A stretch of 64,000 bases of DNA from Pirellula sp. (GTDB lineage Bacteria > Planctomycetota > Planctomycetia > Pirellulales > PNKZ01), in the NCBI GenBank assembly GCA_013822735.1, contig PNKZ01000002.1, forward strand, positions 434,001 to 498,000, written 5' to 3'. The notes beneath the pieces are model-generated. The model saw only the letters and a program-made list of their open reading frames with translations. It did not search any database and had not been told where the DNA came from. Shown here piece by piece: positions 25,513-33,857 of this stretch; position 1 is the first letter of the stretch; the number at the start of each line of letters is the position of its first letter. The translations under genes were made by a program, and so were the position numbers.

Positions 25513-26529
25513 ATGCGAAACGTGCTGAGTTGGAATGTTTCCCTCGGATGCTGGGCCGACGTCCAGGTGCGTCTCCACGTCGCATTTCTGGTGCTGGCCG
25601 CGGCAGTGCTCCACCTTTGCACGGGCACGGCCGGCGATCGCGACGCCGGACCGGCATTGCTGGGATTAACCGTGCTGTTCGCAAGTGTGTTGGCCCACGA
25701 ATTGGGTCACTGCATGGCCATTTGGCGCTGCGGCGGCCGCGTCGATCAGGTAGTGCTTGGTCCCTGGGGCGGCCTCACGTATCTTTGCCCTTCGCGCGAT
25801 CGGCAAACGGAACTGATCGTGGCCGCCGCCGGCCCGGCGATGAACTTGGCGCTTTCGGCGGCTGCCGTCGTGACCCTGGCCGCGATGCAGCAACCGGTAG
25901 CAACGATCTTCCACCCGTTCGCGTTACCCAAGGTCGGCGACGGTTTCTCCTTCGCTCAAGGTCTGGCGCTCATCGCGTGGATCAACGGTTTGATCGTGCT
26001 GGTGAACCTGCTTCCGGCTTACCCGCTCGACGGCGCCCGGGCGTTGCGGGCCGTGTTGCGACCGGCTTACGGTTTTCGCACGGCGGTCGTCGTCACATGG
26101 CGATCGGGTTTAGTCACTGCGGCCGCGCTGATTGTTGCCGCTTGGTTCTTGCGCCACGAATTCGCCATGGCCTCGCTGGCCTGCACGATCTTAGGAATCT
26201 TTCTCTACTTCAGCAGTTGGGAAGAAGGCGAACGGCTACACGGCGGCACGGCCATGGAAGACGCCGGGTACGAACAACGTTACGACGACGCGGAAGATGA
26301 CGACGACGACGAACCCCGACGCCCGACGATTGGACCGCTGCGGCGCTGGATCGTGGAACGTCGCGAGCAGCGACTTGCCCGGCAACTCGAAATGGAACGG
26401 GAAGAGGAATCCCGCGTGGATGCCGTCTTGGTACGGCTCCATACGTTGGGCTCCGATGCTCTAAGCGCCGAAGACCACGCCCTGCTCAAACGTGTGAGCG
26501 CCCGCTATCGCCAGCGTCAGCAAGGGTAG
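25513..26529 (+). CDS. M50 site-2-type membrane metalloprotease
   Basis: The product has 338 residues. The zinc-binding HELGH lies in the second hydrophobic segment (residues ~63-67, ASVLAHELGHC), and the third ligand Asp lies in the conserved NLLPAYPLDGAR (~160-171). Around five or six hydrophobic segments extend to ~235, followed by an acidic loop (YDDAEDDDDDE, ~255-266) and a basic, helical cytosolic C-terminal tail. Enzymes of this type cleave membrane-bound substrates such as anti-sigma factors. No PDZ or CBS domain is visible. The gene is single between the Nudix and HD-GYP genes, so its substrate cannot be guessed from context. Confidence 0.87.
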   Translation: MRNVLSWNVSLGCWADVQVRLHVAFLVLAAAVLHLCTGTAGDRDAGPALLGLTVLFASVLAHELGHCMAIWRCGGRVDQVVLGPWGGLTYLCPSRDRQTELIVAAAGPAMNLALSAAAVVTLAAMQQPVATIFHPFALPKVGDGFSFAQGLALIAWINGLIVLVNLLPAYPLDGARALRAVLRPAYGFRTAVVVTWRSGLVTAAALIVAAWFLRHEFAMASLACTILGIFLYFSSWEEGERLHGGTAMEDAGYEQRYDDAEDDDDDEPRRPTIGPLRRWIVERREQRLARQLEMEREEESRVDAVLVRLHTLGSDALSAEDHALLKRVSARYRQRQQG

Positions 26530-26734
26530 GGGGCGGCTCCCACCCGCGCTGCTGGTCGATCTGCAACCATGCCCGTCGCCGGCGTGGTTCGATTGTGCGG
26601 GCCGTTCGGTCTTTGCCGTCCCAAAATCCCTCTTCCGATCGGTCGCATAGGGTGAAATAGCTCCAATTGCTCAGAGCCGGATATGACCTAGAGTTTTTCT
26701 ATGGCATCCGTCTCGCCCCGCCATTGGAACTTCT

Positions 26735-28330
26735 ATGATTGCGCCCGCAACGATTCCGGTTGTAGACACGATTGTCGCCGACGCTGAAAAGCTCCGCCGC
26801 GATACCGCTGCGGCGGTCAAGGACGCGGAAGCGCTGCGCGAAGAGCTGTCGCACCGGCTGTTCGCCGTGTTCGACGTCTACGATCTGACGAACAAGCGTT
26901 TTCTCGCCGGCCGCACGAATCGCGCCGCCGAGGAACTCGAACATCATGCGGCGTCGCTTGAGCGCATTGCCGCCATGCAAAAGCCGGAAGTGATCGAGCG
27001 CAACGGGAAGTCGTTGCTGTTGGCATTACCGCTGGGCGTACATGGCCAGTCGACGTGGATCGGCTTGGGCGCAGCTGAGGGAATTGAAGAACATATTCTC
27101 TTGTCTCTGGCGGAGTTGTTCGTCGAGACGAATGATTCGCGTCGCCGCGCCGCGGAATTGCACGACGAATCGCGTCGACTTTCGGAGCACATCGCTTCGA
27201 CATTTGAAGAAATCACGCTCATCTATCGATTGACGCAGAATTTGTCGATCGCCCACGGCTCGCAAGAGCTTGGTGTTCAAGCGCTGAAGTGGCTCTCGGA
27301 CGTCGTCCCCGCCGAAGGCATGGCTATCTGGTACGACGGCGCCCGCGGCAGCGAACTGGTCCCGAATGACGAAAAGCGCGAGACGAACTACGTCACGTTC
27401 GGCGAATCGCCGCTCTCGCAAGAAGAGTTTGGCGATCTGATCGATTCGCTCCGCACCTTGCATGAAATCGACGGCATGCGTCCGCTCGTGCTCAATCGCG
27501 GTACGCCTTGCGCCGCACGCTCGGTCTTCCCGCAGGTGGCAGGGCTGGTGCTCGTGCCGCTCCGTGAAGGGGACCGACTCTTCGGCTGGCTGGCGGCGTT
27601 TAATCCGCGCGACGATCGCGAATTCGGCAGCAGCGAGGCGAACCTGCTCGCCTCGGTCGGCACGATTCTCGGTATTCACAGCGGCAATATCGACCTCTAC
27701 AAGCAACAAGCCGAGCTCTTCGGCGGCGTCGTGCGCGCGATGAGTTCCGCGATCGACGCCAAAGACCCGTACACGCGCGGCCATAGCGAACGCGTGGCGC
27801 GGGTCGCCGTGCGAATTGCGGAAGAATTGAATTGCGACGAGAACACGCTTCGCACGCTCTACCTCGGCGGACTGCTGCACGACGTCGGCAAGATCGGCGT
27901 CAACGACGACGTGCTCCGCAAGCCGGGCAAGCTCACCGACGCCGAATACGAACACATCAAGACCCACGTCGAGATCGGCTACCGCATTCTGCGCGGCCTC
28001 AAGAAGATGGGGCACTTGCTGCCGATCGTCTTGCATCACCACGAATCTTGGGACGGCTCCGGCTATCCGTTTGGCCTGAGCGGCACCAACATTCCGTTCC
28101 TCGCGCGCATCGTGGCCGTGGCCGACGCGTATGACGCGATGGCCAGCGACCGTCCGTATCGCCAAGGAATGCCGGACGAGAAGCTCGACTCAATCTTCCG
28201 CGCGGGCGGCGGCAAGCAATGGGATCCGGAAGTCGTGGCGGCGTTCTTCCGCGCTCGCGACGACATCCGCGCCATCTCGCAACGTAATCCCGAGCCGGTC
28301 GAATGTGTTTCCCTGGAATGGACGCATTGA
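26735..28330 (+). CDS. HD-GYP domain protein with GAF-like sensor (cyclic dinucleotide phosphodiesterase)
   Basis: This protein has 531 residues. A helical N-terminus (~10-45) is followed by a GAF-like domain around 170-325 (INSIAHGS-type region, VPAEGMAIWYDGARGS, LVLVPLREGDRLFGWLAAFNP). The HD-GYP domain (~335-510) has HSERV, the metal-binding HDVGK (382-386), HHHESWDGSGYP with GYP at 443-445, and DAYDAMASDRPYR. HD-GYP proteins hydrolyse cyclic di-GMP to GMP; here the GAF unit would sense an unknown ligand or protein. Activity is probable because the metal residues are intact. No GGDEF or EAL gene is in the window. The 205-base upstream gap should contain its promoter. Confidence 0.85.
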   Translation: MIAPATIPVVDTIVADAEKLRRDTAAAVKDAEALREELSHRLFAVFDVYDLTNKRFLAGRTNRAAEELEHHAASLERIAAMQKPEVIERNGKSLLLALPLGVHGQSTWIGLGAAEGIEEHILLSLAELFVETNDSRRRAAELHDESRRLSEHIASTFEEITLIYRLTQNLSIAHGSQELGVQALKWLSDVVPAEGMAIWYDGARGSELVPNDEKRETNYVTFGESPLSQEEFGDLIDSLRTLHEIDGMRPLVLNRGTPCAARSVFPQVAGLVLVPLREGDRLFGWLAAFNPRDDREFGSSEANLLASVGTILGIHSGNIDLYKQQAELFGGVVRAMSSAIDAKDPYTRGHSERVARVAVRIAEELNCDENTLRTLYLGGLLHDVGKIGVNDDVLRKPGKLTDAEYEHIKTHVEIGYRILRGLKKMGHLLPIVLHHHESWDGSGYPFGLSGTNIPFLARIVAVADAYDAMASDRPYRQGMPDEKLDSIFRAGGGKQWDPEVVAAFFRARDDIRAISQRNPEPVECVSLEWTH

Positions 28331-28372
28331 TATAACCGGGGGCGTCGTCGCATAACTGTTTGTCGCCCTTGC

Positions 28373-28876
28373 GTGATCGATCTGTTCATGGCCCGCGAAG
28401 AATCGGATCGCGAAGACTTATTGCGCGAGGCGGTTGCGCTGGTCGAACGCGTGGAGTTACGCGTCGCCGGCGAGACGGAAACCGTCACGGCCGGGTATCG
28501 TCGCAACGGCGCTCTGAGCCTCTTCTTCGGCCCCGATCCGGTCTGGCAATTCAACGCCGCCGGCGAACTGCGGCGCGGCTATCTCGCCGGTAAGTTGCTC
28601 AAGGCCGAAGGCCGTCGGCTTGTCGAGATGACGCGCGAGCGTACTGTCGAGTCGACTCAACTTGTGAGCCGACCGCTCGCCGCCGAAGTGCAGCAGGCAG
28701 TGCTCCAAGAAGCCTCGCGACGCATTGGAGAGTTGCACGCTGCGCTAGATGCCGGCCAGTATGATGTGGTCGGCCAAGTGCCCGCGGAAGAAGACGTAAC
28801 GGCCCGCGTTTTGGCGAGCCTGGCGACATTGAGTGCCGGCCTTGCGGTCGCCGCGTCGCCGCGCGTCGGCGCGTAA
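28373..28876 (+). CDS. Hypothetical protein, planctomycete-type
   Basis: The product has 167 residues from a GTG start at 28373 (an internal ATG at 28388 is an alternative). It has no signal peptide or membrane segment. The N-terminal half is beta-rich (VERVELRVAGETETVTAGYR, LSLFFGPDPVWQFNAAGELRRGY), and the C-terminal half helical with Ala and Glu (LAAEVQQAVLQEASRR). No known domain is recognised. It follows the HD-GYP gene by 42 bases on the same strand, so it may be co-transcribed. A terminator lies 9 bases downstream. Confidence 0.6.
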   Translation: MIDLFMAREESDREDLLREAVALVERVELRVAGETETVTAGYRRNGALSLFFGPDPVWQFNAAGELRRGYLAGKLLKAEGRRLVEMTRERTVESTQLVSRPLAAEVQQAVLQEASRRIGELHAALDAGQYDVVGQVPAEEDVTARVLASLATLSAGLAVAASPRVGA

Positions 28877-28885
28877 ACGAAAAAA

Positions 28886-28911
28886 GCCCGCGAGAAGCGA
28901 ATCTCGCGGGC
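28886..28911 (-). terminator. Intrinsic terminator of the alpha-CTD-like gene
   Basis: A 9-bp perfect stem (gcccgcgag at 28886-28894, ctcgcgggc at 28903-28911) with an 8-base loop is followed on the minus strand by six T (28880-28885 on plus are A). It lies 41 bases after the stop of the minus-strand gene. It may also stop the convergent plus-strand gene, though less well. Confidence 0.88.
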
Positions 28912-28952
28912 CTTGGAATGTCGGACGGTCGTGGCGACGGACGGACCTGTGC

Positions 28953-29219
28953 TTAGGCGGCGCCGCGACGTTGCTTGCGGAAGAAGCCGATACCTTCCAG
29001 CGACTTGTAGACTTCTTCGAGCGTCTTTTCGCCGAAGTTGGAAATGCTCAGCAGGTCTTCGCGCGTGCTGTTGAGCAAGTCGCGAACGGTGAAGATTCCC
29101 TTTTCTTCCAAGCAATTGGTAGTGCGCACCGTGAGGCCGATTTCGGCCGTGCTCATCTCCAGCTTTTCTTGCATGCCGCGAGCGGCTTCTTCGGCGGCGC
29201 GGAGTCGAATACGAGTCAT
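28953..29219 (-). CDS. Free-standing RNA polymerase alpha C-terminal domain-like protein
   Basis: This 88-residue protein consists almost only of an alpha-CTD fold. TVRTTNCLEEKG (31-41), then TVRDLL, DLLSISNFGEKTLEEV and SLEGIGF match the C-terminal domain of RNA polymerase alpha. Positions known in E. coli to contact UP-element DNA are kept: Arg32 (R265), Asn35 (N268), Cys36 (C269), Gly63 (G296), Lys65 (K298), and Thr66 replaces S299. No alpha N-terminal domain precedes it, so it is separate from rpoA. A helical charged head (1-22) and a basic tail (RKQRRGAA) complete it. It probably binds DNA or transcription factors as a modulator, but this is inference. Confidence 0.85.
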   Translation of the reverse strand: MTRIRLRAAEEAARGMQEKLEMSTAEIGLTVRTTNCLEEKGIFTVRDLLNSTREDLLSISNFGEKTLEEVYKSLEGIGFFRKQRRGAA

Positions 29220-29398
29220 CTGTAGTTACCCTCCCTGGTAATGTCGGACGAAATGTCGGGTCGAGCCGTCGCGTTGCGAGTCCCTTGCTCGACGACTCGG
29301 GCGAGTATATCAAACGCGCTCGAATTGTCGCACGTTTTTCCCGCAGAACGGGTCGGTTTAGCACTGCCGGCGATGCCGGCATTCTCCGCGCGCAATTC

Positions 29399-30964
29399 TC
29401 ATTCAAGCGACTTCAGCACGCTTTGGGCCTTCTCCTCAAACAACCGCTGCCACTCGGGAGCGAGCAGGCAATCGCAATCTTCCTGGGCATATCCGGAGTT
29501 GCGACGTTGCTCGGCCGTGGGAGCGTAGTAGATGTAGCCGTTCGTATACCCGGCGACGAACGTGAGGTCGCGCGTCGCGCGCTGTTTGATATTGAGGCCG
29601 ATCTGCGCCGTGAGTTCGCCGGGGAACGTCACAATTCGGAAATCACCGATGCGCAAGCCCGCGATTTCGACGTCGAGCGGCCCGCCGCCGGCCGCGACGG
29701 TTTGTGCCCGATGCTTTTTCAGCAGCGCCAGGTTGGTCTGCAAGCGCGTGAGTTGTTCCATCGTCTGGATATTTCGGCGGTAGGCCTCGATGTTCGCACG
29801 ATTCACGGCATCGAGTTTGACGAGATCGTCGCGGCCGAGCTCCTTCTCGCGGAGGTATAAATGCGAATAGTACGAAGGGAAATTGCCGGCGAGCTTGTAT
29901 TGAACCCAAAGCGGCGCGAAGGTTTCAAAGTTGAGACTGGTTCCTTTCAGCGAGCCCAGCAGCTTCGCTTGCTCCGCCTCGATCGCACGCATCCGATTTT
30001 CGAAATCAGTTTCGCGCGGCAAGGCGAGGTGCTCGCTGACGGCTCGCAGTTCCGCAGCGTCGGTCGTCTTGATGGTCTTCAAGGTCCGCAGAACGCTTAG
30101 GCCCAATAAGTTGCCGAGCGGTTCGGCGTCGTGCGGTTGATGGACGTCTTTATAGCGAACCGGGTTCACGTCGCCGGCGCAACCTTGCAAGAAGAAAGCC
30201 ATGACGCCGTCGCCAACCGTTTCTTCAATCGCCTTCGAAGCGAAGCCGGGAAAGTCGGCCGTGTTGCCGCCGCTCGGAACTCCCATGATCGGGTGACACG
30301 CGAAGTTGTAGACGACCGCCAACGTGCGCCCGTCCAGGCGATCGAAGCGAATGACGCCGATCTCCGGATCGACGGGACCGGTCCCGGCGACGTCGTCGTT
30401 CTTCGGCAAGGCGTAGGCGTGCCGCACATCGGCCTCACTGCCGTCTTTGAGCCGCAGCCGCCGGTTTTCCGAGACGCGTTCTTCTTTCCCAACGCCGACC
30501 CCGACGCGCACCGCCACCATCGATTGCCAAGCCGCTTTCACGGCTTCAACCGTGCGCTGCTCGACGTCCGCCGCGATGACGCCGTGGCAATGGCTGGCGT
30601 TCACCAGAACGTGCTCCGGCTTGAGCGGAAGCTCTTGGGCGAGTTGTGAGCGAACGTCGACGAGAAAGCTGCTTTTGATCCGCCCGATCTCGCCGATGGC
30701 CACCGCATCGACCGTAACAATAACGACGGCGGCCGAATCGGATTTCAGCACGAGTGCTCTTACATACAGCGTGTCATTGACCGGTCCGGCTTCACGGTCG
30801 GTGATGTCCGACTTGGCGATGCCCGCCCAGAGTCCTTCGCTGCGGGCTTCGTCGGGCATCGCAATACCGATGCCGCCAAGGACCATGGCTGTAACGATGC
30901 GTACTAGGCCGGACACCGTTCGAAGTCGAGGTGAACGCGCGGAGCGAGCCGGAAAGGTCGGCAT
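29399..30964 (-). CDS. Secreted neutral/alkaline ceramidase-like hydrolase
   Basis: The product has 521 residues. A basic N-terminus and hydrophobic stretch (20-42) act as a signal. The N-terminal zinc-hydrolase domain shows GIAKSDITD at the mature start, VNASHCHG (His-Cys-His-Gly, metal ligands) and FACHPIMG, followed by FLQGCAGDVNP. This arrangement matches neutral ceramidase and its planctomycete relatives. The C-terminal immunoglobulin-like domain of true ceramidases is not evident, and the end (residues ~440-521) is short. Amide hydrolysis of a ceramide-like substrate is possible; a different lipid or amide is equally likely. The ATG at 30964 has TAGGTGG upstream. Confidence 0.8.
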   Translation of the reverse strand: MPTFPARSARSPRLRTVSGLVRIVTAMVLGGIGIAMPDEARSEGLWAGIAKSDITDREAGPVNDTLYVRALVLKSDSAAVVIVTVDAVAIGEIGRIKSSFLVDVRSQLAQELPLKPEHVLVNASHCHGVIAADVEQRTVEAVKAAWQSMVAVRVGVGVGKEERVSENRRLRLKDGSEADVRHAYALPKNDDVAGTGPVDPEIGVIRFDRLDGRTLAVVYNFACHPIMGVPSGGNTADFPGFASKAIEETVGDGVMAFFLQGCAGDVNPVRYKDVHQPHDAEPLGNLLGLSVLRTLKTIKTTDAAELRAVSEHLALPRETDFENRMRAIEAEQAKLLGSLKGTSLNFETFAPLWVQYKLAGNFPSYYSHLYLREKELGRDDLVKLDAVNRANIEAYRRNIQTMEQLTRLQTNLALLKKHRAQTVAAGGGPLDVEIAGLRIGDFRIVTFPGELTAQIGLNIKQRATRDLTFVAGYTNGYIYYAPTAEQRRNSGYAQEDCDCLLAPEWQRLFEEKAQSVLKSLE

Positions 30965-31064
30965 GGGCCACCTACGGAGATGCGAGGGAATGAAGCGACG
31001 GCAGGAGGAGCGGCAGCGAATATCCTAACCGGAACACGTGCGGCAAGCGCTAGTGCGACCCGGT

Positions 31065-32111
31065 CTAATAGGCTCCGTCGCGCGCCTCGAAATGCGTCGG
31101 CTTATCGAGGCTGCGGCCGCCGGCGAGAATCCAATCGGCGACCCAGCTCATTACCTCGGCAATCGGCACCTTCGGATAACCGAAATAGCGATGCGCCCAT
31201 TGGCCGTTGCTCAAGAGCGCATCCAAAGATTCGGCCCCCGTGCACGTCAACGTCGACTTAAAACGATCGGCGAAATACTCGGCCACGCGCCGCACCGAGA
31301 GCGTTTCCGGACCGGCCAGATTATAAACGAGCGCTTCCGGCGAACAGAGCTCGTGGAACGAACGGAGCACGGCCGCGTTGGCGTCTCCTTGCCAAAGGGC
31401 ATTGAAGCAGCCCATGCCGAGATCGATCGGCTCGCCCGCATGGACGCGCCGCGCAACGTCGGCTAGCACGCCGTAGCGCAATTCGCAGGCATAGTTGAGC
31501 CGCACGATCGCCGTCGGCGTGCTCGTGGCTTTGGCGAAGTACTCGTACATCCGCTCGCGTCCGAGCGTGCTCATTGCATATTCGCCCACCGGGTTCACCG
31601 GGTCGCTCTCGCGCGAGCCGCCGAGCCGTACGTCGCTCAGGCCGTAGACGTTACCGGTCGAGAAGGCGACGATCCGACTGCCGGCGTAGCGTCGGCAGAT
31701 GAGCGTCGGCACGTAGACGTTCATTCCCCAGGTAAGCGCCTTGTTGTCGCTCGAGCCGAACTTCAAGGCCGACATCGCCACGACATTCGCCGCATCGGGT
31801 AGTTTGGCCACCTGTTCCGGCTCCAGCAGATCGCAGCGAAGCGTCTCCACGCCCCAGGCTTGCAACTGCTTCTCCCCGCGGGCATCGGTGAAGCGCGACA
31901 CGCCGATCACGCGCCGCTTCACGCCGGCTTCTTCCGACGCTCGCACCGCCATGCGCGCGAGCGTCGGCCCCATCTTGCCGCCGACGCCCAAGAGAATGAT
32001 ATCTCCCGGCAATTTGCCGAGCGCTTCAACCACTTCCGTCGTCGGGCGACTCAGCAACTCATCCAGTTGCTCGTCGTTGGAAATTGTTCCCGGCAGCGTC
32101 GAAGTGTTCAT
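31065..32111 (-). CDS. NAD-dependent epimerase/dehydratase-like protein
   Basis: This 348-residue extended-SDR protein has a glycine-rich start (GDIILLGVGGKMGPTLA, ~36-52) and YAMSTLGRERM in place of a standard YxxxK active site, so the usual Lys is shifted or lost. STGNVYG is the catalytic Ser/Thr region, and NLAGPETLSVR is typical of sugar epimerases. The substrate is unknown and activity is uncertain because of the divergent YxxxK. It starts 3 bases after the stop of the upstream conserved hypothetical gene, so they are in one operon. Confidence 0.78.
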   Translation of the reverse strand: MNTSTLPGTISNDEQLDELLSRPTTEVVEALGKLPGDIILLGVGGKMGPTLARMAVRASEEAGVKRRVIGVSRFTDARGEKQLQAWGVETLRCDLLEPEQVAKLPDAANVVAMSALKFGSSDNKALTWGMNVYVPTLICRRYAGSRIVAFSTGNVYGLSDVRLGGSRESDPVNPVGEYAMSTLGRERMYEYFAKATSTPTAIVRLNYACELRYGVLADVARRVHAGEPIDLGMGCFNALWQGDANAAVLRSFHELCSPEALVYNLAGPETLSVRRVAEYFADRFKSTLTCTGAESLDALLSNGQWAHRYFGYPKVPIAEVMSWVADWILAGGRSLDKPTHFEARDGAY

Positions 32112-32114
32112 CAG

Positions 32115-32927
32115 CTAGATCGGCGCAGCCGCCAATTGTTGGAGTGCTCCGAGCGCGGCGACGACGTCGTCGGCCGACACTTCGGACCATTCCTTCATCT
32201 TATGATGCAGGATCGCCAATTTGAACGACTCAAAGGCCTCGCGCAGGTCGCCGGGAAGTTCGGCCAACCCTGCAAACGGACGGATCGGGTTCGTCGATTC
32301 GAACGGCGCTTCCAGGTCGACGCCGGCCGCGACTTCGTCACCTTGCGGCGAGCCGGCTTCTTCATCGCCGAAGTCCGGGCCTTCATGCAGCGGGCCCGTC
32401 TCCGCATCGGCGTCGAACTCGCGCGGGTTGCGGATCTCCGCGACGCTGGAGCCTTCCGTGGCCGGGCCGGCGTCTTCGTCGAGATCGGCCGCCACGACTT
32501 GCTCTGCCAGCGGTTCTTCCCCGGCCGGGCTGCCGAGCGTTTCCCAACGCTTCGACCGCATGTCGTTGATCGACCAATCGTTTTGCACGGCCCCTTCGAG
32601 CCAGAGCTCGGCGTCGTTCCATTCCAGGGCGGCGAGGAAGTGGCTCCAGTAGAGCCCCTTAAAGGTCGCCTGCTGCCCCTGGAAGCGAACGTACGTGCGA
32701 CGGAGACGTCCGACGTGCTGCGGCGTCACCTGCCCGACGAGCCGCGACCACGCTTCGTCGGCGTACTCGTGCGGGGCCGCTCCGGCCGCGATGAGGGCTT
32801 CACGCCACTCGGCGATGATTCTTCCCTTCTCCCAGTTCGTCTGACTGACCAAGAGCCCCCAGCGGCCCAAGAAAGGCTCGGAGGCCGTGTTCAAAACGCT
32901 CGTATCCGACGACGCCATCGATTCCAT
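32115..32927 (-). CDS. Conserved hypothetical protein
   Basis: The product has 270 residues. The N-terminal ~115 residues form a compact, probably helical unit with Trp-rich motifs (LLVSQTNWEKGRIIAEW, RLVGQVTPQHVGRLRR, GLYWSHFLAALEWNDAELW) that look like a DNA- or RNA-binding helical domain. The middle (~125-215) is acidic and low in complexity; the C-terminus (~225-270) is helical. No known family can be named with confidence. The ATG at 32927 has AAGGAA upstream; an ATG at 32918 is also possible. It leads an operon with the epimerase-like gene. Confidence 0.65.
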   Translation of the reverse strand: MESMASSDTSVLNTASEPFLGRWGLLVSQTNWEKGRIIAEWREALIAAGAAPHEYADEAWSRLVGQVTPQHVGRLRRTYVRFQGQQATFKGLYWSHFLAALEWNDAELWLEGAVQNDWSINDMRSKRWETLGSPAGEEPLAEQVVAADLDEDAGPATEGSSVAEIRNPREFDADAETGPLHEGPDFGDEEAGSPQGDEVAAGVDLEAPFESTNPIRPFAGLAELPGDLREAFESFKLAILHHKMKEWSEVSADDVVAALGALQQLAAAPI

Positions 32928-33379
32928 GCGCAAGTGGTTCCTTCGCTCGTTTCCTACGGCCCGCCCGGCGGAGCTCCTGCTCGCCGTTGCTGCCAAATCG
33001 AAGAGCCGATTCTACGAACCGCGCCGCGCGCCCCCAAGCGTGGGAAAGTGCTCCGGCGCGACAAGGTTTGCCAATCTGCTTGGCGCGGCGATGAAAGCGG
33101 CCCGACCGTCGCCAAAATTCCCGCGGCGCGTTGGGGAAAAGTTGTTAGGTCGCTCCGCTAAACGCCTGTAGGGAACGCCCTCCGTGGCGTTCCGTGCGCA
33201 GGCGAATGACCAAGTTCCAAGCACCAAATTCCAAACAAGGACCAATAACGGAAATTCCAAAGTGCGTCGCAGCGCGATTTGGTCATTCGGTCCTTAATGT
33301 TTGTTTGGAATTTGGCGCTTGGTCGTTGGAATTTGTGCCCGCGGGACGGAACACCACAGAGGGCGTTCTCTGCAGTGCA
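32928..33379. other. Gene-free region with a MITE-like element
   Basis: Upstream of the hypothetical gene (minus) and downstream of the CDGSH gene (minus). 33166-33375 is the element described separately. 32928-33165 contains no credible coding frame; promoter signals for the hypothetical gene should lie here, but no clear -35/-10 pair was seen. Confidence 0.55.
33166..33375. mobile_element. MITE-like element A (~210 bp)
   Basis: Terminal inverted repeats of 28 bases (33166-33193 and 33348-33375) match at 24 of 28 positions. Internal inverted arms are also present, built from caagcaccaaattccaaac near the left and its complement near the right. No coding capacity is seen. No clear target-site duplication was recognised. 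The right end is next to the stop of the CDGSH gene (33380). Confidence 0.7.
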
Positions 33380-33607
33380 CTATTCGGCGGGTTTCGGTGC
33401 CGTCTCTTCGGCGACAAAACCGCAGCGATGGTGGCTGCCGTCGCAAAACGGCCGGTTTGCCGAATGCCCGCACCGGCACAACGCCACGAGCGGCTTTTCC
33501 GTCGGCAGCGTGAAGGCATTTCCTTCGTGATCGACAAGCTTCACGCCGGCCGCAAGCTCGAACACGAGCGGACCGCTTTTGCGGGTTCGAATGACGAAGT
33601 CGGCCAT
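33380..33607 (-). CDS. CDGSH iron-sulfur domain protein
   Basis: This 75-residue protein carries the complete CDGSH-type 2Fe-2S site, CRCGHSANRPFCDGSH (44-59), with ligands C44, C46, C55 and H59. Short single-CDGSH proteins like this are common in bacteria and bind a redox-active, pH-labile cluster; their cellular role is unsettled. The N-terminal part (DFVIRTRKSGPLVFELAAG) is a beta-strand pair. The ATG at 33607 has AGGAA 9 bases upstream; the frame stays open to 33754 only because it crosses the adjacent repeat. The gene sits alone between two related MITE-like elements. Confidence 0.88.
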   Translation of the reverse strand: MADFVIRTRKSGPLVFELAAGVKLVDHEGNAFTLPTEKPLVALCRCGHSANRPFCDGSHHRCGFVAEETAPKPAE

Positions 33608-33631
33608 CGGGAGATTCCTGAGACAGCATCG

Positions 33632-33839
33632 GTAGGGAACGCCCTCAGCGGCGTTCTGCGAGCCGGGGAATGACCAAATTCCAAGCATCAAATTCCAAAC
33701 AAGCACCAATGACGGAAATCCGAATGTGCGCCGCAGCGCGTTTCGGTCATTCAACCCTTGTTATTTGTTTGGAGTTTGGTGCTTGGTCATTGGAACTTGC
33801 GCCGTCAGGCGGAACGCCACGGAGGGCGTTCCCTACAGG
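33632..33839. mobile_element. MITE-like element B (~208 bp)
   Basis: The right end (33811-33838, reversed) is identical to the left end of element A over 28 bases; the left end (from 33632) is more diverged. The interior shares the ccaagca-caaattccaaac arms and a gcgccgcagcgcgttt core with element A. No coding capacity. It lies 24 bases upstream of the CDGSH start and 18 bases after the amidohydrolase gene. Confidence 0.7.
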
Positions 33840-33857
33840 CGAAGAAACATTCGCAAC

